From positions 1-64,000 of the forward strand of contig NZ_JARXYX010000011.1 of NCBI RefSeq assembly GCF_029893585.1: a DNA stretch of 64,000 bases, in the 5' to 3' direction. This stretch comes from Streptomyces sp. LBL (GTDB lineage: Bacteria; Actinomycetota; Actinomycetes; Streptomycetales; Streptomycetaceae). The position numbers were made by a program, and so were the translations under genes. The notes below the pieces were generated by a model. That model was not told where the DNA came from, did no database searches, and saw nothing but the letters and a program-made list of their open reading frames with translations. Shown one piece after another: positions 24,855 to 33,245 of this stretch (position 1 is its first letter; every line of letters begins with the position of its first letter).

Positions 24855-24887
24855 GATAGTTTGTTCTATCGACTTGCGCAACAGTCG
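24855..24887. promoter_or_regulatory. Two palindromes in the XRE/ATPase divergent promoter region
   Basis: GATAG-N6-CTATC (24855-24870) is followed directly by CGACT-N8-AGTCG (24870-24887), ending 17 bases before the XRE start codon. The local AT content is unusually high for the window. These are good operator candidates for autoregulation by the XRE protein. Confidence 0.5.
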
Positions 24888-24904
24888 AGTGGAAGACTCC
24901 CGAC

Positions 24905-25774
24905 ATGCCAAACGTGCGACCCGTACCCACCGTCCGACGCCGACGCCTCGGCGAAGCCCTCCGCCGCTACCGGAACACCGCCGGGCTGACACTCGACGCG
25001 GCAGCCGAGGCCATGGGGTGGATCGGTCCCAAGTTGTCCCGGATCGAGACGGCGAACGCCCACATCCGACCCACGGAGGTGTCGCCCCTGCTGAAGGTGT
25101 ACGACATCGACGACCCCGAAGTGATCGCCGCTCTGGAAGGGCTGGCCAAGGACGCCCGCAAGCAAGGCTGGTGGCAGACGTACAGCGGGATCGTGTCGCC
25201 CAGCTACGCGGACTACATCTCGTTGGAATCCGACGCCGAGAGCGTCCATGAGTTCGCCCCGCTCCTGATCCCGGGTCTTCTGCAAACCGCCGCGTACGCG
25301 CGCGAAACCATCGCTGCCAACGCCATTACCCGCACGCCTGAGGAAGTCGCCGCCCTCGCGGAGGTCCGTCAGGCCCGCCAGGCGGTACTCACGCGTACCG
25401 GGCACCCCTTGAAGGTGTGGGCGGTCATTCACGAGGCTGTCCTGCATCAACGTTTCGCCGTGCGCCCCACCACCATGCGCGACCAGCTACGACGCCTGCT
25501 GGACACCTCCGAGATGCCCAACGTGACGCTTCAGGTCATGCCGCTCGACGCCACTCCCCACCCGGGGAGCGTGGGCGGCTTCAGCCTCGTCGGCTTCCCC
25601 GGCCCCATGCCGGACGTCGTGCTGCTGGAGAATCTCATCGGATCGTCTTACGTTGAGGGCATCAGCGAAGTACGCACTTTCGCCGACGCCTTCGAACGCA
25701 TCGTCGCCACTGCCCTGCCGACCGATGATTCGTTGGCCCTGATCGCCCGGATGGAAGAGAGACAACGCAAGTGA
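24905..25774 (+). CDS. XRE-family helix-turn-helix regulator (Scr1 type)
   Basis: Encodes 289 residues. The N-terminal HTH (about 14-68) has LGEALRRYRNTAGLTLDAAA and GWIGPKLSRIETANAHIRPT. A long C-terminal domain has SVHEFAPLLIPGLLQTAAYA, HEAVLHQRFAV and NVTLQVMPLDATPHPGSVGG, the hallmark of the Scr1-type regulators that come with DUF397 partners. Such pairs affect development and antibiotic production and behave like toxin-antitoxin-derived regulators. The stop overlaps the DUF397 start (GTGA). Confidence 0.92.
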   Translation: MPNVRPVPTVRRRRLGEALRRYRNTAGLTLDAAAEAMGWIGPKLSRIETANAHIRPTEVSPLLKVYDIDDPEVIAALEGLAKDARKQGWWQTYSGIVSPSYADYISLESDAESVHEFAPLLIPGLLQTAAYARETIAANAITRTPEEVAALAEVRQARQAVLTRTGHPLKVWAVIHEAVLHQRFAVRPTTMRDQLRRLLDTSEMPNVTLQVMPLDATPHPGSVGGFSLVGFPGPMPDVVLLENLIGSSYVEGISEVRTFADAFERIVATALPTDDSLALIARMEERQRK

Positions 25775-25995
25775 GCGACGAGCGCAAGGCGGAGCTGTAC
25801 GCCTACGACCTCTCGGCGGCCGTCTGGTGCAAGGCGTCCGCCAGCGGCGGCGAGGGCAACTGCGTCGAAGTCGCCAACCTCCCCGGCGGCGGCAAAGCCG
25901 TGCGCGACTCGAAGCGTCCCGAGGTCGAGCCCTTGCGGTACACCGCGTCCGAGTGGGCCGCGTTCCGCGAGGGCGTGATCTCCGGGGAACTCTGA
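25771..25995 (+). CDS. DUF397 domain protein
   Basis: Encodes 74 residues from the GTG at 25771 overlapping the XRE stop. The conserved DUF397 core is present: WCKASASGGEGNCVEVANLP, VRDSKRPEVEP and FTASEWAAFREGV-type ending (here YTASEWAAFREGV). It is the partner of the upstream regulator and is thought to bind it. A strong hairpin follows 10 bases after the stop. Confidence 0.93.
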   Translation: MSDERKAELYAYDLSAAVWCKASASGGEGNCVEVANLPGGGKAVRDSKRPEVEPLRYTASEWAAFREGVISGEL

Positions 25996-26004
25996 TCCGA
26001 CGCG

Positions 26005-26052
26005 CACGCCGATGGCCGCCTCCGAGGAGTACGGGAGGCGGCCATCGGCGTG
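26005..26052. terminator. Terminator after DUF397
   Basis: A perfect 19-bp stem (26005-26023 with 26034-26052; core CGATGGCCGCC), with a 10-nt loop. It has no long T tract. Confidence 0.85.
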
Positions 26053-26054
26053 TC

Positions 26055-26150
26055 TCAGGACCGGAAGTCGAGCTGTTCGTCGACCCCGAGCTCGGTGACG
26101 TTGAACAGGGCGAGCCGCCGGACTCGGCCGCCTTCTCCCTCTCCCCGTAG
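26055..26150 (-). pseudogene. C-terminal remnant of an unidentified gene
   Basis: Reading the minus strand to a stop at 26055-26057, the last residues are GRVRRLALFNVTELGVDEQL then DFRS. The composition is that of a real protein end, and the terminator at 26005-26052 sits directly behind the stop, as if shared. No start or recognisable upstream domain is present. It may be what is left of a gene deleted between DUF397 and tldD. Confidence 0.35.
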
Positions 26151-26265
26151 ATGGTGAGGATCCGTTGTCCTGCTGACCTGAATCCGCTGGAAGCCAGGTT
26201 GTCGGCGCTGCATGATTCACTGCGACATGAATACATCTCGCCCACGGTGACAAGGGAGGCCGCTC

Positions 26266-27789
26266 GTGGCCCACGAGGTCGATCAGTCGTTCCTGGCGCT
26301 GCCACTTCGCGCCCTGGCCGACGCAGCGCTGGCACGCGCGCGTGCGCTGGGCGCGGAGCACGCGGACTTCCGGCTCGAACGGGTCCGCAGCGCGTCCTGG
26401 CAGCTGCGGGACGCCAAGCCCTCCGGGTCGTCGGACACCACCGACCTCGGATACGCGGTGCGGGTCGTGCACGGCGGGACGTGGGGGTTCGCGTCGGGGG
26501 TCGACCTGACCCTCGACGCCGCCGCCAAGGTCGCCTCGCAGGCCGTCCAGATGGCCAAGCTGTCCGCGCAGGTGATCAAGGCGGCCGGGTCCGACGAGCG
26601 CGTCGAGCTCGCCGGCGAGCCCGTGCACGCGGACAGGACGTGGGTCTCGTCGTACGAGATCGATCCCTTCACCGTGCCCGACGAGGAGAAGTCGGGGCTG
26701 CTCGCGGAGTGGAGCGCGCGGCTGCTGGCCGCCGACGGCGTCAACCACGTCGACGCCTCGCTGCTCACCGTCCACGAGAACAAGTTCTACGCCGACACCG
26801 CCGGGACCGTCACCACCCAGCAGCGCGTCCGGCTGCACCCGCAACTGACGGCCGTGTCGGTGGACGAGTCGAGCGGCGAGTTCGACTCCATGCGCACCAT
26901 CGCGCCGCCCGTCGGACGGGGCTGGGAGTACCTCACGGGCACCGGCTGGGACTGGGACGCGGAGCTGGCTCGGATCCCCGAACTGCTCGCCGAGAAGATG
27001 CGGGCGCCCAGCGTCGAGGCGGGCGTGTACGACCTGGTCGTCGACCCGTCCAACCTGTGGCTGACCATCCACGAGTCCATCGGGCACGCCACCGAGCTGG
27101 ACCGGGCGCTGGGCTACGAGGCCGCGTACGCCGGTACCTCCTTCGCCACCTTCGACCAGCTGGGCAAGCTGCGCTACGGCTCCGAGCTGATGAACGTCAC
27201 CGGCGACCGCACCGCCGAGCACGGCCTGGCGACCATCGGGTACGACGACGAGGGCGTCGAGGGCCAGTCCTGGGACCTGGTCAAGGAAGGCACCCTGGTC
27301 GGCTACCAGCTGGACCGGCGGATCGCCCGGCTGACCGGGTTCGAGCGCTCCAACGGGTGCGCGTTCGCCGACTCCCCCGGGCACGTGCCCGTACAGCGCA
27401 TGGCCAACGTGTCGCTCCAGCCGGATCCGGCCGGGATGTCCACGGAGGATCTGATCGGCGGGGTGGAGCGCGGGGTCTACGTCGTCGGTGACCGGTCCTG
27501 GTCGATCGACATGCAGCGCTACAACTTCCAGTTCACCGGGCAGCGGTTCTTCAAGATCGAGAACGGGCGGATCGCCGGGCAGCTGCGGGACGTCGCGTAC
27601 CAGGCGACGACCACCGACTTCTGGGGTTCCATGGCCGCGGTGGGCGGCCCGCAGACATACATCCTGGGCGGCGCCTTCAACTGCGGCAAGGCCCAGCCGG
27701 GGCAGGTCGCGGCGGTCTCGCACGGCTGTCCGACTGCTCTGTTCCGGGGAGTCAACATCCTTAACACCACGCAGGAGGCCGGTCGATGA
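26266..27789 (+). CDS. tldD: TldD metalloprotease subunit
   Basis: Encodes 507 residues from the GTG at 26266, with GGGAGGCC upstream. The zinc site HESIGH is at residues 269-274, the HExxxH motif that defines TldD as the catalytic half. GMSTEDLIGGVERGVYVVGD and FNCGKAQPGQVAAVSHGCP-type glycine-rich segments follow near the C terminus. TldD/TldE form a heterodimer that degrades unfolded small peptides and matures some RiPPs (microcin B17) or removes CcdA-type antitoxins. The stop overlaps the tldE start (ATGA), so both subunits are made together. Confidence 0.93.
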   Translation: MAHEVDQSFLALPLRALADAALARARALGAEHADFRLERVRSASWQLRDAKPSGSSDTTDLGYAVRVVHGGTWGFASGVDLTLDAAAKVASQAVQMAKLSAQVIKAAGSDERVELAGEPVHADRTWVSSYEIDPFTVPDEEKSGLLAEWSARLLAADGVNHVDASLLTVHENKFYADTAGTVTTQQRVRLHPQLTAVSVDESSGEFDSMRTIAPPVGRGWEYLTGTGWDWDAELARIPELLAEKMRAPSVEAGVYDLVVDPSNLWLTIHESIGHATELDRALGYEAAYAGTSFATFDQLGKLRYGSELMNVTGDRTAEHGLATIGYDDEGVEGQSWDLVKEGTLVGYQLDRRIARLTGFERSNGCAFADSPGHVPVQRMANVSLQPDPAGMSTEDLIGGVERGVYVVGDRSWSIDMQRYNFQFTGQRFFKIENGRIAGQLRDVAYQATTTDFWGSMAAVGGPQTYILGGAFNCGKAQPGQVAAVSHGCPTALFRGVNILNTTQEAGR

Positions 27790-29180
27790 GTCCTCGTACG
27801 TACAAGCCGCACGAGATCGTCGAGCGCGCCCTCGAACTGTCCCGGGCCGACGGCTGCGTGGTGATCGCCGACGAGCAGTCGACCGCCAACCTGCGCTGGG
27901 CGGGCAACGCGCTCACCACGAACGGGGTCACCCGCGGGCGCACACTCACCGTCATCGCAACCGTCGACGGCCGGGAGGGCACCGCCTCCGGGGTGGTGTC
28001 GCGGTCCGCCGTGACCCCGGAGGAACTGGAACCCCTGGTCCGGGCCGCCGAGACCGCGGCGCGCGGGGCGGGGGCCGCCGAGGACGCACGGCCGCTGGTC
28101 ACGGGTGTACCGGAGTCGCCCGACTTCCAGGACGCGCCCGCCGAGACCTCGTCCGTCGTGTTCGCCGACTTCGCGCCGGCGCTCGGTGAGGCCTTCGCAC
28201 GCGCGCGTGCCGGCGGCCGCGAGCTGTACGGCTTCGCCAACCACGAGCTGGTCTCCAGCTACCTCGGTACGTCGACGGGGCTGCGGCTGCGGCACGACCA
28301 GCCCAACGGGACGCTGGAGCTGAACGCCAAGTCCCCGGACCGTACCCGCTCGGCGTGGGCGGGCCGCTCCACGCGGGACTTCAAGGACGTCGACCCGGCG
28401 GCGCTGGACGCCGAGCTCGCCGTACGCCTCGGCTGGGCGGAGCGGCGGATCGAGCTGCCCGCCGGGCGGTACGAGACGCTGCTGCCGCCGACCGCCGTGG
28501 CGGACCTGCTGATCTACCAGATGTGGTCGGCGTCGGGCCGGGACGCGGTCGAGGGGCGCACGGTGTTCTCCAAGCCGGGCGGCGGCACGCGCCTGGGCGA
28601 GAAGCTGAGCGAGCTGCCGCTGACGCTGCGCAGCGATCCGAACGAGCCGGGCCTTGAGTCCGCTCCCTTCGTCCTCGCGCACTCGTCCGGCGGCGACTCG
28701 TCGGTGTTCGACAACGGGCTGCCGCTGGCCGCCACCGACTGGGTGCGCCAGGGCGAGCTGACCAACCTGCTGACCAGCCGGCACAGCGCGGACCTGACCG
28801 GGCTGCCGGTGGCGCCCGCGATCGACAACCTGATCCTCGCCGGGGGCACGGACACGTCCCTGGAGGAGATGGTCGCGAACACCGAACGCGGGCTGCTGCT
28901 GACCTGCCTCTGGTACATCCGCGAGGTCGACCCGGCCACGCTGCTGCTCACCGGCCTGACCCGGGACGGTGTCTATCTCGTCGAGAACGGCGAGGTGAGC
29001 GGCGAGGTGAACAACTTCCGGTTCAACGAGTCGCCGGTCGACCTGCTGGGGCGGGCGACGGAGGCGGGGCGCACGGAAAAGACGCTGCCCCGGGAGTGGA
29101 GTGACTGGTTCACTAAAGCTGCGATGCCCGCACTGAGGGTGCCGGACTTCAACATGAGCTCTGTCAGCCAGGGCGTATAA
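27786..29180 (+). CDS. tldE: TldE/PmbA family subunit
   Basis: Encodes 464 residues. The family pattern is seen in [20 protein letters not shown] (N-terminal domain), [39 protein letters not shown] and [20 protein letters not shown] (C-terminal beta domain). Lacking HExxxH, it is the non-catalytic partner that closes the protease chamber. Translation is coupled to tldD, and tyrS follows after 44 bases. Confidence 0.92.
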   Translation: MSPRTYKPHEIVERALELSRADGCVVIADEQSTANLRWAGNALTTNGVTRGRTLTVIATVDGREGTASGVVSRSAVTPEELEPLVRAAETAARGAGAAEDARPLVTGVPESPDFQDAPAETSSVVFADFAPALGEAFARARAGGRELYGFANHELVSSYLGTSTGLRLRHDQPNGTLELNAKSPDRTRSAWAGRSTRDFKDVDPAALDAELAVRLGWAERRIELPAGRYETLLPPTAVADLLIYQMWSASGRDAVEGRTVFSKPGGGTRLGEKLSELPLTLRSDPNEPGLESAPFVLAHSSGGDSSVFDNGLPLAATDWVRQGELTNLLTSRHSADLTGLPVAPAIDNLILAGGTDTSLEEMVANTERGLLLTCLWYIREVDPATLLLTGLTRDGVYLVENGEVSGEVNNFRFNESPVDLLGRATEAGRTEKTLPREWSDWFTKAAMPALRVPDFNMSSVSQGV

Positions 29181-29224
29181 CCTCGTACCTGATTCACGAG
29201 CCCACTCAAGGAGATACGAGAACC

Positions 29225-30493
29225 GTGACGGACATCGTCGACGAGCTGAAGTGGCGTGGGCTGTGGGCCCTGTCCACCGACGAGGACGCTTTGCGCAAGG
29301 CGCTCGCGGACGGTCCCGTCACCTTCTATTGCGGTTTCGACCCGACCGCGGCCAGTCTCCACGTCGGCCACCTGGTGCAGGTCCTCACCATGCGCCGGCT
29401 CCAGCAGGCGGGTCTGCGTCCGCTGGCCCTGGTAGGCGGGGCGACCGGTCAGATCGGCGACCCGCGCCCGACGGCCGAGCGCACGCTGAACGACCCGGAG
29501 ACGGTCGCGAACTGGGTGACCCGGCTGCGGTCGCAGATCGAGCCGTTCCTGTCCTTCGAGGGCGAGAACGCCGCGGTGATGGTGAACAACCTGGACTGGA
29601 CGGCCGGCCTGTCGGCCATCGAGTTCCTCCGTGACATCGGCAAGCACTTCCGGGTCAACAAGATGCTCACCAAGGACTCGGTCGCCCGGCGCCTGGAGTC
29701 CCAGGAGGGCATCAGCTACACGGAGTTCAGCTACCAACTGCTCCAGGGCATGGACTTCCTGGAGCTGTACCGGCGGTACGACTGCACGCTCCAGCAGGGC
29801 GGCAGCGACCAGTGGGGCAACCTCACGGCGGGCCTCGACCTGATCCACAAGCTGGAGCCCGAGGCCGAGGCGCACTGCCTGGCGACGCCGCTGATGGTCA
29901 AGGCGGACGGCACCAAGTTCGGCAAGACCGAGGGCGGCGCCGTCTGGCTCGACCCGGAGATGACGACGCCGTACGCGTTCTACCAGTTCTGGCTGAACGT
30001 GGACGACCGGGACATCTCGACCTACCTGCGCATCCTGTCCTTCCAGTCCCGTGAGGAGCTGGAGGAACTGGAGAAGCAGACCGAGGAGCGGCCGCAGGCC
30101 CGTGCCGCTCAGCGCGCGCTCGCCGAGGAGCTGACGACGCTGGTGCACGGCGCCGACCAGACCGCCGCGGTGATCGCCGCGTCGAAGGCGCTCTTCGGCC
30201 AGGGCGAGCTGGCGGAACTCGACGAGAAGACGCTGGCCGCGGCCCTGTCCGAAGTGCCGCACGTCCAGGTCTCCGAGCTTGGTCCGGTGGTCGATCTGTT
30301 CGCCGAGGTCGGTCTGGTCGCCAGCAAGTCGGCCGCCCGTCGGACAGTCAAGGAGGGCGGTGCCTACGTGAACAACGCGAAGGTCACCACCGAGGACGCG
30401 GTTCCCGCCACGGAGGATCTGTTGCACGGGCGCTGGCTGGTACTGCGCCGGGGCAAGAAGAACCTGGCGGCGGTCGAGGTCACGGGGTCCTAG
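29225..30493 (+). CDS. tyrS: Tyrosyl-tRNA synthetase
   Basis: Encodes 422 residues from a GTG with AAGGAGATACGAGAACC upstream. Class I features: HVGH at 46-49 (HIGH motif), [20 protein letters not shown] with the tyrosine pocket, and GTKFGKTEG (KMSKS-type). The C-terminal S4 RNA-binding domain (about 355-420) has [20 protein letters not shown]. It charges tRNA-Tyr with tyrosine. The 44-base gap to tldE leaves little room for a T-box leader, and none is seen. It is followed by tandem hairpins at 30586-30640. Confidence 0.96.
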   Translation: MTDIVDELKWRGLWALSTDEDALRKALADGPVTFYCGFDPTAASLHVGHLVQVLTMRRLQQAGLRPLALVGGATGQIGDPRPTAERTLNDPETVANWVTRLRSQIEPFLSFEGENAAVMVNNLDWTAGLSAIEFLRDIGKHFRVNKMLTKDSVARRLESQEGISYTEFSYQLLQGMDFLELYRRYDCTLQQGGSDQWGNLTAGLDLIHKLEPEAEAHCLATPLMVKADGTKFGKTEGGAVWLDPEMTTPYAFYQFWLNVDDRDISTYLRILSFQSREELEELEKQTEERPQARAAQRALAEELTTLVHGADQTAAVIAASKALFGQGELAELDEKTLAAALSEVPHVQVSELGPVVDLFAEVGLVASKSAARRTVKEGGAYVNNAKVTTEDAVPATEDLLHGRWLVLRRGKKNLAAVEVTGS

Positions 30494-30585
30494 CCAGGGT
30501 CCTGGCCAGGGGGCCCGGCCACGGGTTCCGGAACGCGAGAACACGGATCCTGAACGCGGGAACGCGGGTTCCTGGACACGGCGGC

Positions 30586-30640
30586 GGGGCGGTCTCCCTG
30601 GTGGGAGGCCGCCCCGTCGTGGTGGGAGGCCGCCCCGCCG
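30586..30640 (+). terminator. Terminator after tyrS with duplicated 3' arm
   Basis: GGGGCGGTCTCCC (30586-30598) pairs with GGGAGGCCGCCCC (30603-30615), with one wobble. The segment GGTGGGAGGCCGCCCCG is repeated immediately downstream (about 30621-30637), so the left arm has two possible partners. Confidence 0.75.
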
Positions 30641-30652
30641 TGCTGTCCGTCC

Positions 30653-30931
30653 TCAGACGGTGCGTTTGTCGCGGCCGAGCGTCGCCATGTACGCCATGTC
30701 GCCCAGGGCGACGATCACGATCGCGGCGATCAGCTGGAACAGGTGCCGCATCCAGTCGATGCCGGAGGTGGCGTCGACGCCGAGCGCACGGGCGATCGCG
30801 TTGCCGACGATGGCGCCGAGCATGCCGAAGATGGTGGTCAGCCAGAGCGGGCTGTGCTGCTTGCCGGGGATGATCGCTTTCGCGAGCAGACCCAGCACGA
30901 ATCCCACGATGATCGCCCACAACCAGCCCAT
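30653..30931 (-). CDS. GlsB/YeaQ/YmgE family membrane protein
   Basis: Encodes 92 residues from the ATG at 30931. Two to three short hydrophobic segments include MGWLWAIIVGFVLGLLAKAI and GMLGAIVGNAIARALG, with the family motif IPGK between them. These stress-associated proteins are called transglycosylase-associated, but the molecular role is unclear. It has a small extra C-terminal helix (LFQLIAAIVIVALGDMAYMA) longer than the E. coli YmgE form. Convergent with tyrS. Confidence 0.88.
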   Translation of the reverse strand: MGWLWAIIVGFVLGLLAKAIIPGKQHSPLWLTTIFGMLGAIVGNAIARALGVDATSGIDWMRHLFQLIAAIVIVALGDMAYMATLGRDKRTV

Positions 30932-31175
30932 GGCTGCCTCCTCATACGGCTCGACGTGAGCATTACGCCCAGTGTCCGCCCGCATACGGTACGTCGCATG
31001 CCGGGGGCCGCTGCACGCGGTACGGCCGAGTCCGTTCGTCCTGGTTGGAGGCGCCCCGGTCTCGTTGGCAGCGCAGGCGCGGCGTACCGTGGGAGGTGTC
31101 CGGGTCCCGTCCCCCGACCGGGATCGGACCTGGTGCGGGACGGGGAGATGCGATGCGGGCGGATGGTGGAATGTG

Positions 31176-31559
31176 ATGCGGAAGCAGCATGGCGGCGGCA
31201 ACGTCCAGGTGTTCCGGATCACCGGAGCCCGGACGGGCCTCCAGGAGGACGTGAAAGGACGGCAGCGCAGGTACGTCATCTCGATGACGATCCGTACGAT
31301 CGCGGTGATCCTCGCAGCCACCCTGTGGAACGTGGAACGGCACGTCGCGATCGTCGCGCTGGTGCTCGGCGTGGTTCTGCCCTATATCGCCGTGGTTGTC
31401 GCCAACGCGGGTCGGGAGAACGCGCCGTCGCTTCCGTCGACGTTCGTGACCGCGCCGACTCCGCCGATGATCGATCCTCCAGGTGCGGAGAACACCTCCG
31501 AAAACGGAGCGGATGATCCGGCGCCGGGTGCGCGGAACGAGGGGCGCGACCGGGCGTGA
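31176..31559 (+). CDS. DUF3099 family membrane protein
   Basis: Encodes 127 residues. The core VFRITGARTGLQEDVKGRQR then RYVISMTIRTIAVILAATLW is the DUF3099 signature, with two membrane helices (about 38-52 and 58-76). The C-terminal 50 residues are polar and Pro-rich. Members are small actinobacterial membrane proteins with no known function. ATG at 31176; the upstream in-frame region has poor codon use. Confidence 0.85.
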   Translation: MRKQHGGGNVQVFRITGARTGLQEDVKGRQRRYVISMTIRTIAVILAATLWNVERHVAIVALVLGVVLPYIAVVVANAGRENAPSLPSTFVTAPTPPMIDPPGAENTSENGADDPAPGARNEGRDRA

Positions 31560-31732
31560 CAGGCGCGTCCCGGGTGGGCGCCACGCACGTGGAAGTCAGT
31601 CTCGCAAGCGGAAGTCGATTACCCGCCAAGCTCAAGAAAGCTCAGATCAATCATGTTGTTCCGGTGCCGGGCGGCGGGTCACCCGTGACATACTTTGTAG
31701 GCGCTCCGCATCCCCCGTCGGAGCGACAGACC

Positions 31733-31778
31733 GACGCCGGGCAGCTCCCCCCGTGGCTGCTCGGCGTCGCCTTTTCTG
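31733..31778 (+). terminator. Terminator downstream of DUF3099 gene
   Basis: GACGCCGGGCAGC (31733-31745) pairs with GCTGCTCGGCGTC (31756-31768), one mismatch. The loop is 10 nt and GCCTTTTCTGT follows. It sits 20 bases before the next gene. Confidence 0.8.
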
Positions 31779-31798
31779 TGAGCCTGTGAGACGAACCA

Positions 31799-32017
31799 GT
31801 GAGTGACGAGACCCCGTTCTGTTCCGCCAAGGGCTGCCGTGCCGACGCGGTGTGGGTGCTCGCGTGGAACAACCCGAAGCTGCATACGCCGGAGCGTCGC
31901 AAGACATGGCTGGCGTGCGAGGAGCATCGCGAGCATCTGTCGCAGTTCCTCGGTGTGCGGGGGTTCCTGAAGGACGTGGTCCTGCTGACGGAATGGGAGT
32001 CCGGGGAAGGGGCCTGA
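31799..32017 (+). CDS. Small conserved Cys/His protein (often mislabelled acetone carboxylase)
   Basis: Encodes 72 residues from the GTG at 31799 (VSDETPFCSAKGCRADAVWV). Cys residues (FCSAKGC, ACEEH) and nearby His suggest a small metal-binding fold. The segment WVLAWNNPKLHTPERRKTWL then ACEEHREHLSQFLGVRGFL is well conserved in streptomycetes from memory. I regard the acetone carboxylase label seen in databases as unsupported. Confidence 0.8.
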   Translation: MSDETPFCSAKGCRADAVWVLAWNNPKLHTPERRKTWLACEEHREHLSQFLGVRGFLKDVVLLTEWESGEGA

Positions 32018-32072
32018 CCCCGGCCTCTTGCCGGTCGCGGCACCAGCCCAGCACTATGTCGCGGTCGCGGCA

Positions 32073-33062
32073 CTAGCCTCCGATGGCTGACATCGGTCGG
32101 TCCGGCTGGACGAACGTCGGGTCGTCCAGTCCCGCGCCCGCCTTCTTGCCCCACATCGCCAGGCGCCAGATGCGGGCGATCTCCTCGTCGGGAGCGCCGG
32201 AGCGCAGGGCCGCGCGCAGGTCGGTCTCCTCGCGGGCGAACAGACAGGTGCGTATCTGGCCGTCGGCCGTCAGACGGGTGCGGTCGCAGGCCGCGCAGAA
32301 CGGGCGGGTGACGGAGGCGATGACACCCACGCGGTGCGGGCCGCCGTCGACGATCCAGCGCTCGGCGGGGGCCGAGCCGCGTTCTTCGGAACCCTCCTCG
32401 GTGAGCTCGAAGCGGGTGCGCAGGGAGGCGAGGATGTCGCCCGCGGTGACCATGCCGTCGCGCTTCCAGCCGTGCTGGGCGTCCAGGGGCATCTGCTCGA
32501 TGAAGCGCAGTTCGTAGGCGTGCTCCACCGCCCAGGCCAGCAGGTCCGGGGCCTCGTCCGCGTTCAACCCCGGCATCAGGACCGCGTTGACCTTGACCGG
32601 GGTCAGGCCGGCGTCGCGAGCGGATTCCAGGCCGGCGATGACGTCCTGGTGGCGGTTGCGGCGGGTGAGCGTCTTGAAGACGTCGGGCCGCAGCGTGTCC
32701 AGGGAGATGTTGACCCGGTCCAGGCCTGCCGCCTTCAGGGCGGTCGCGGTGCGCTTGAGGCCGATGCCGTTGGTGGTGAGGGACATCTGGGGGCGCGGCT
32801 CCAGGGCGGCGACCCGCTCGACGATGCCGACCAGGCCCGGACGCAGCAGGGGCTCGCCGCCGGTGAAGCGGACCTCCTCGATGCCGAGGGAGGTGACGGC
32901 GATGTCGATCAGGCGGACGATCTCGTCGTCCGTGAGCAGGTCCGGCTTGGCCAGCCACTGCAGGCCCTCCTCGGGCATGCAGTAGGTGCACCGCAGATTG
33001 CAGCGGTCGGTCAGCGAGACCCTCAGGTCGGTGGCCACTCGGCCGTAGGTGTCGATGAGCAC
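32073..33062 (-). CDS. moaA: GTP 3',8-cyclase MoaA
   Basis: Encodes 329 residues. The radical-SAM cluster ligands are Cys21, Cys25 and Cys28 in DRCNLRCTYCMPEEG. The second Fe-S cluster motif is CAACDRTRLTADGQIRTCLF near residue 267, and the C terminus is Gly-Gly, needed for activity in MoaA. It converts GTP to 3',8-cyclo-7,8-dihydro-GTP in molybdenum cofactor synthesis. No other moa genes are nearby. Confidence 0.96.
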   Translation of the reverse strand: MLIDTYGRVATDLRVSLTDRCNLRCTYCMPEEGLQWLAKPDLLTDDEIVRLIDIAVTSLGIEEVRFTGGEPLLRPGLVGIVERVAALEPRPQMSLTTNGIGLKRTATALKAAGLDRVNISLDTLRPDVFKTLTRRNRHQDVIAGLESARDAGLTPVKVNAVLMPGLNADEAPDLLAWAVEHAYELRFIEQMPLDAQHGWKRDGMVTAGDILASLRTRFELTEEGSEERGSAPAERWIVDGGPHRVGVIASVTRPFCAACDRTRLTADGQIRTCLFAREETDLRAALRSGAPDEEIARIWRLAMWGKKAGAGLDDPTFVQPDRPMSAIGG

Positions 33063-33245
33063 GTGGGCCCCCTCCCTCGCAGATCACATCTGGCGGATCA
33101 CAAGTAGCGGATCACAGTATTCGATATACGTGCGAGCCTACGCGACAGCACTGACATCGACAGAGCCCGCTCCGACGAGGTACGGCGCGGCCGCGTCGCA
33201 GGGACCTACGACGCGGCCGCTCAGGGGCGGATTCCGGTGCCGGAG

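Noticed and set aside
25648..27723. 691-codon minus-strand frame opposite tldD
   Set aside because: No motif and poor codon use; tldD on the other strand has its metal site.
31556..31789. 77-codon frame overlapping the DUF3099 stop
   Set aside because: It runs through a clear terminator hairpin and has no conserved features, although its GTGA overlap looked tempting.
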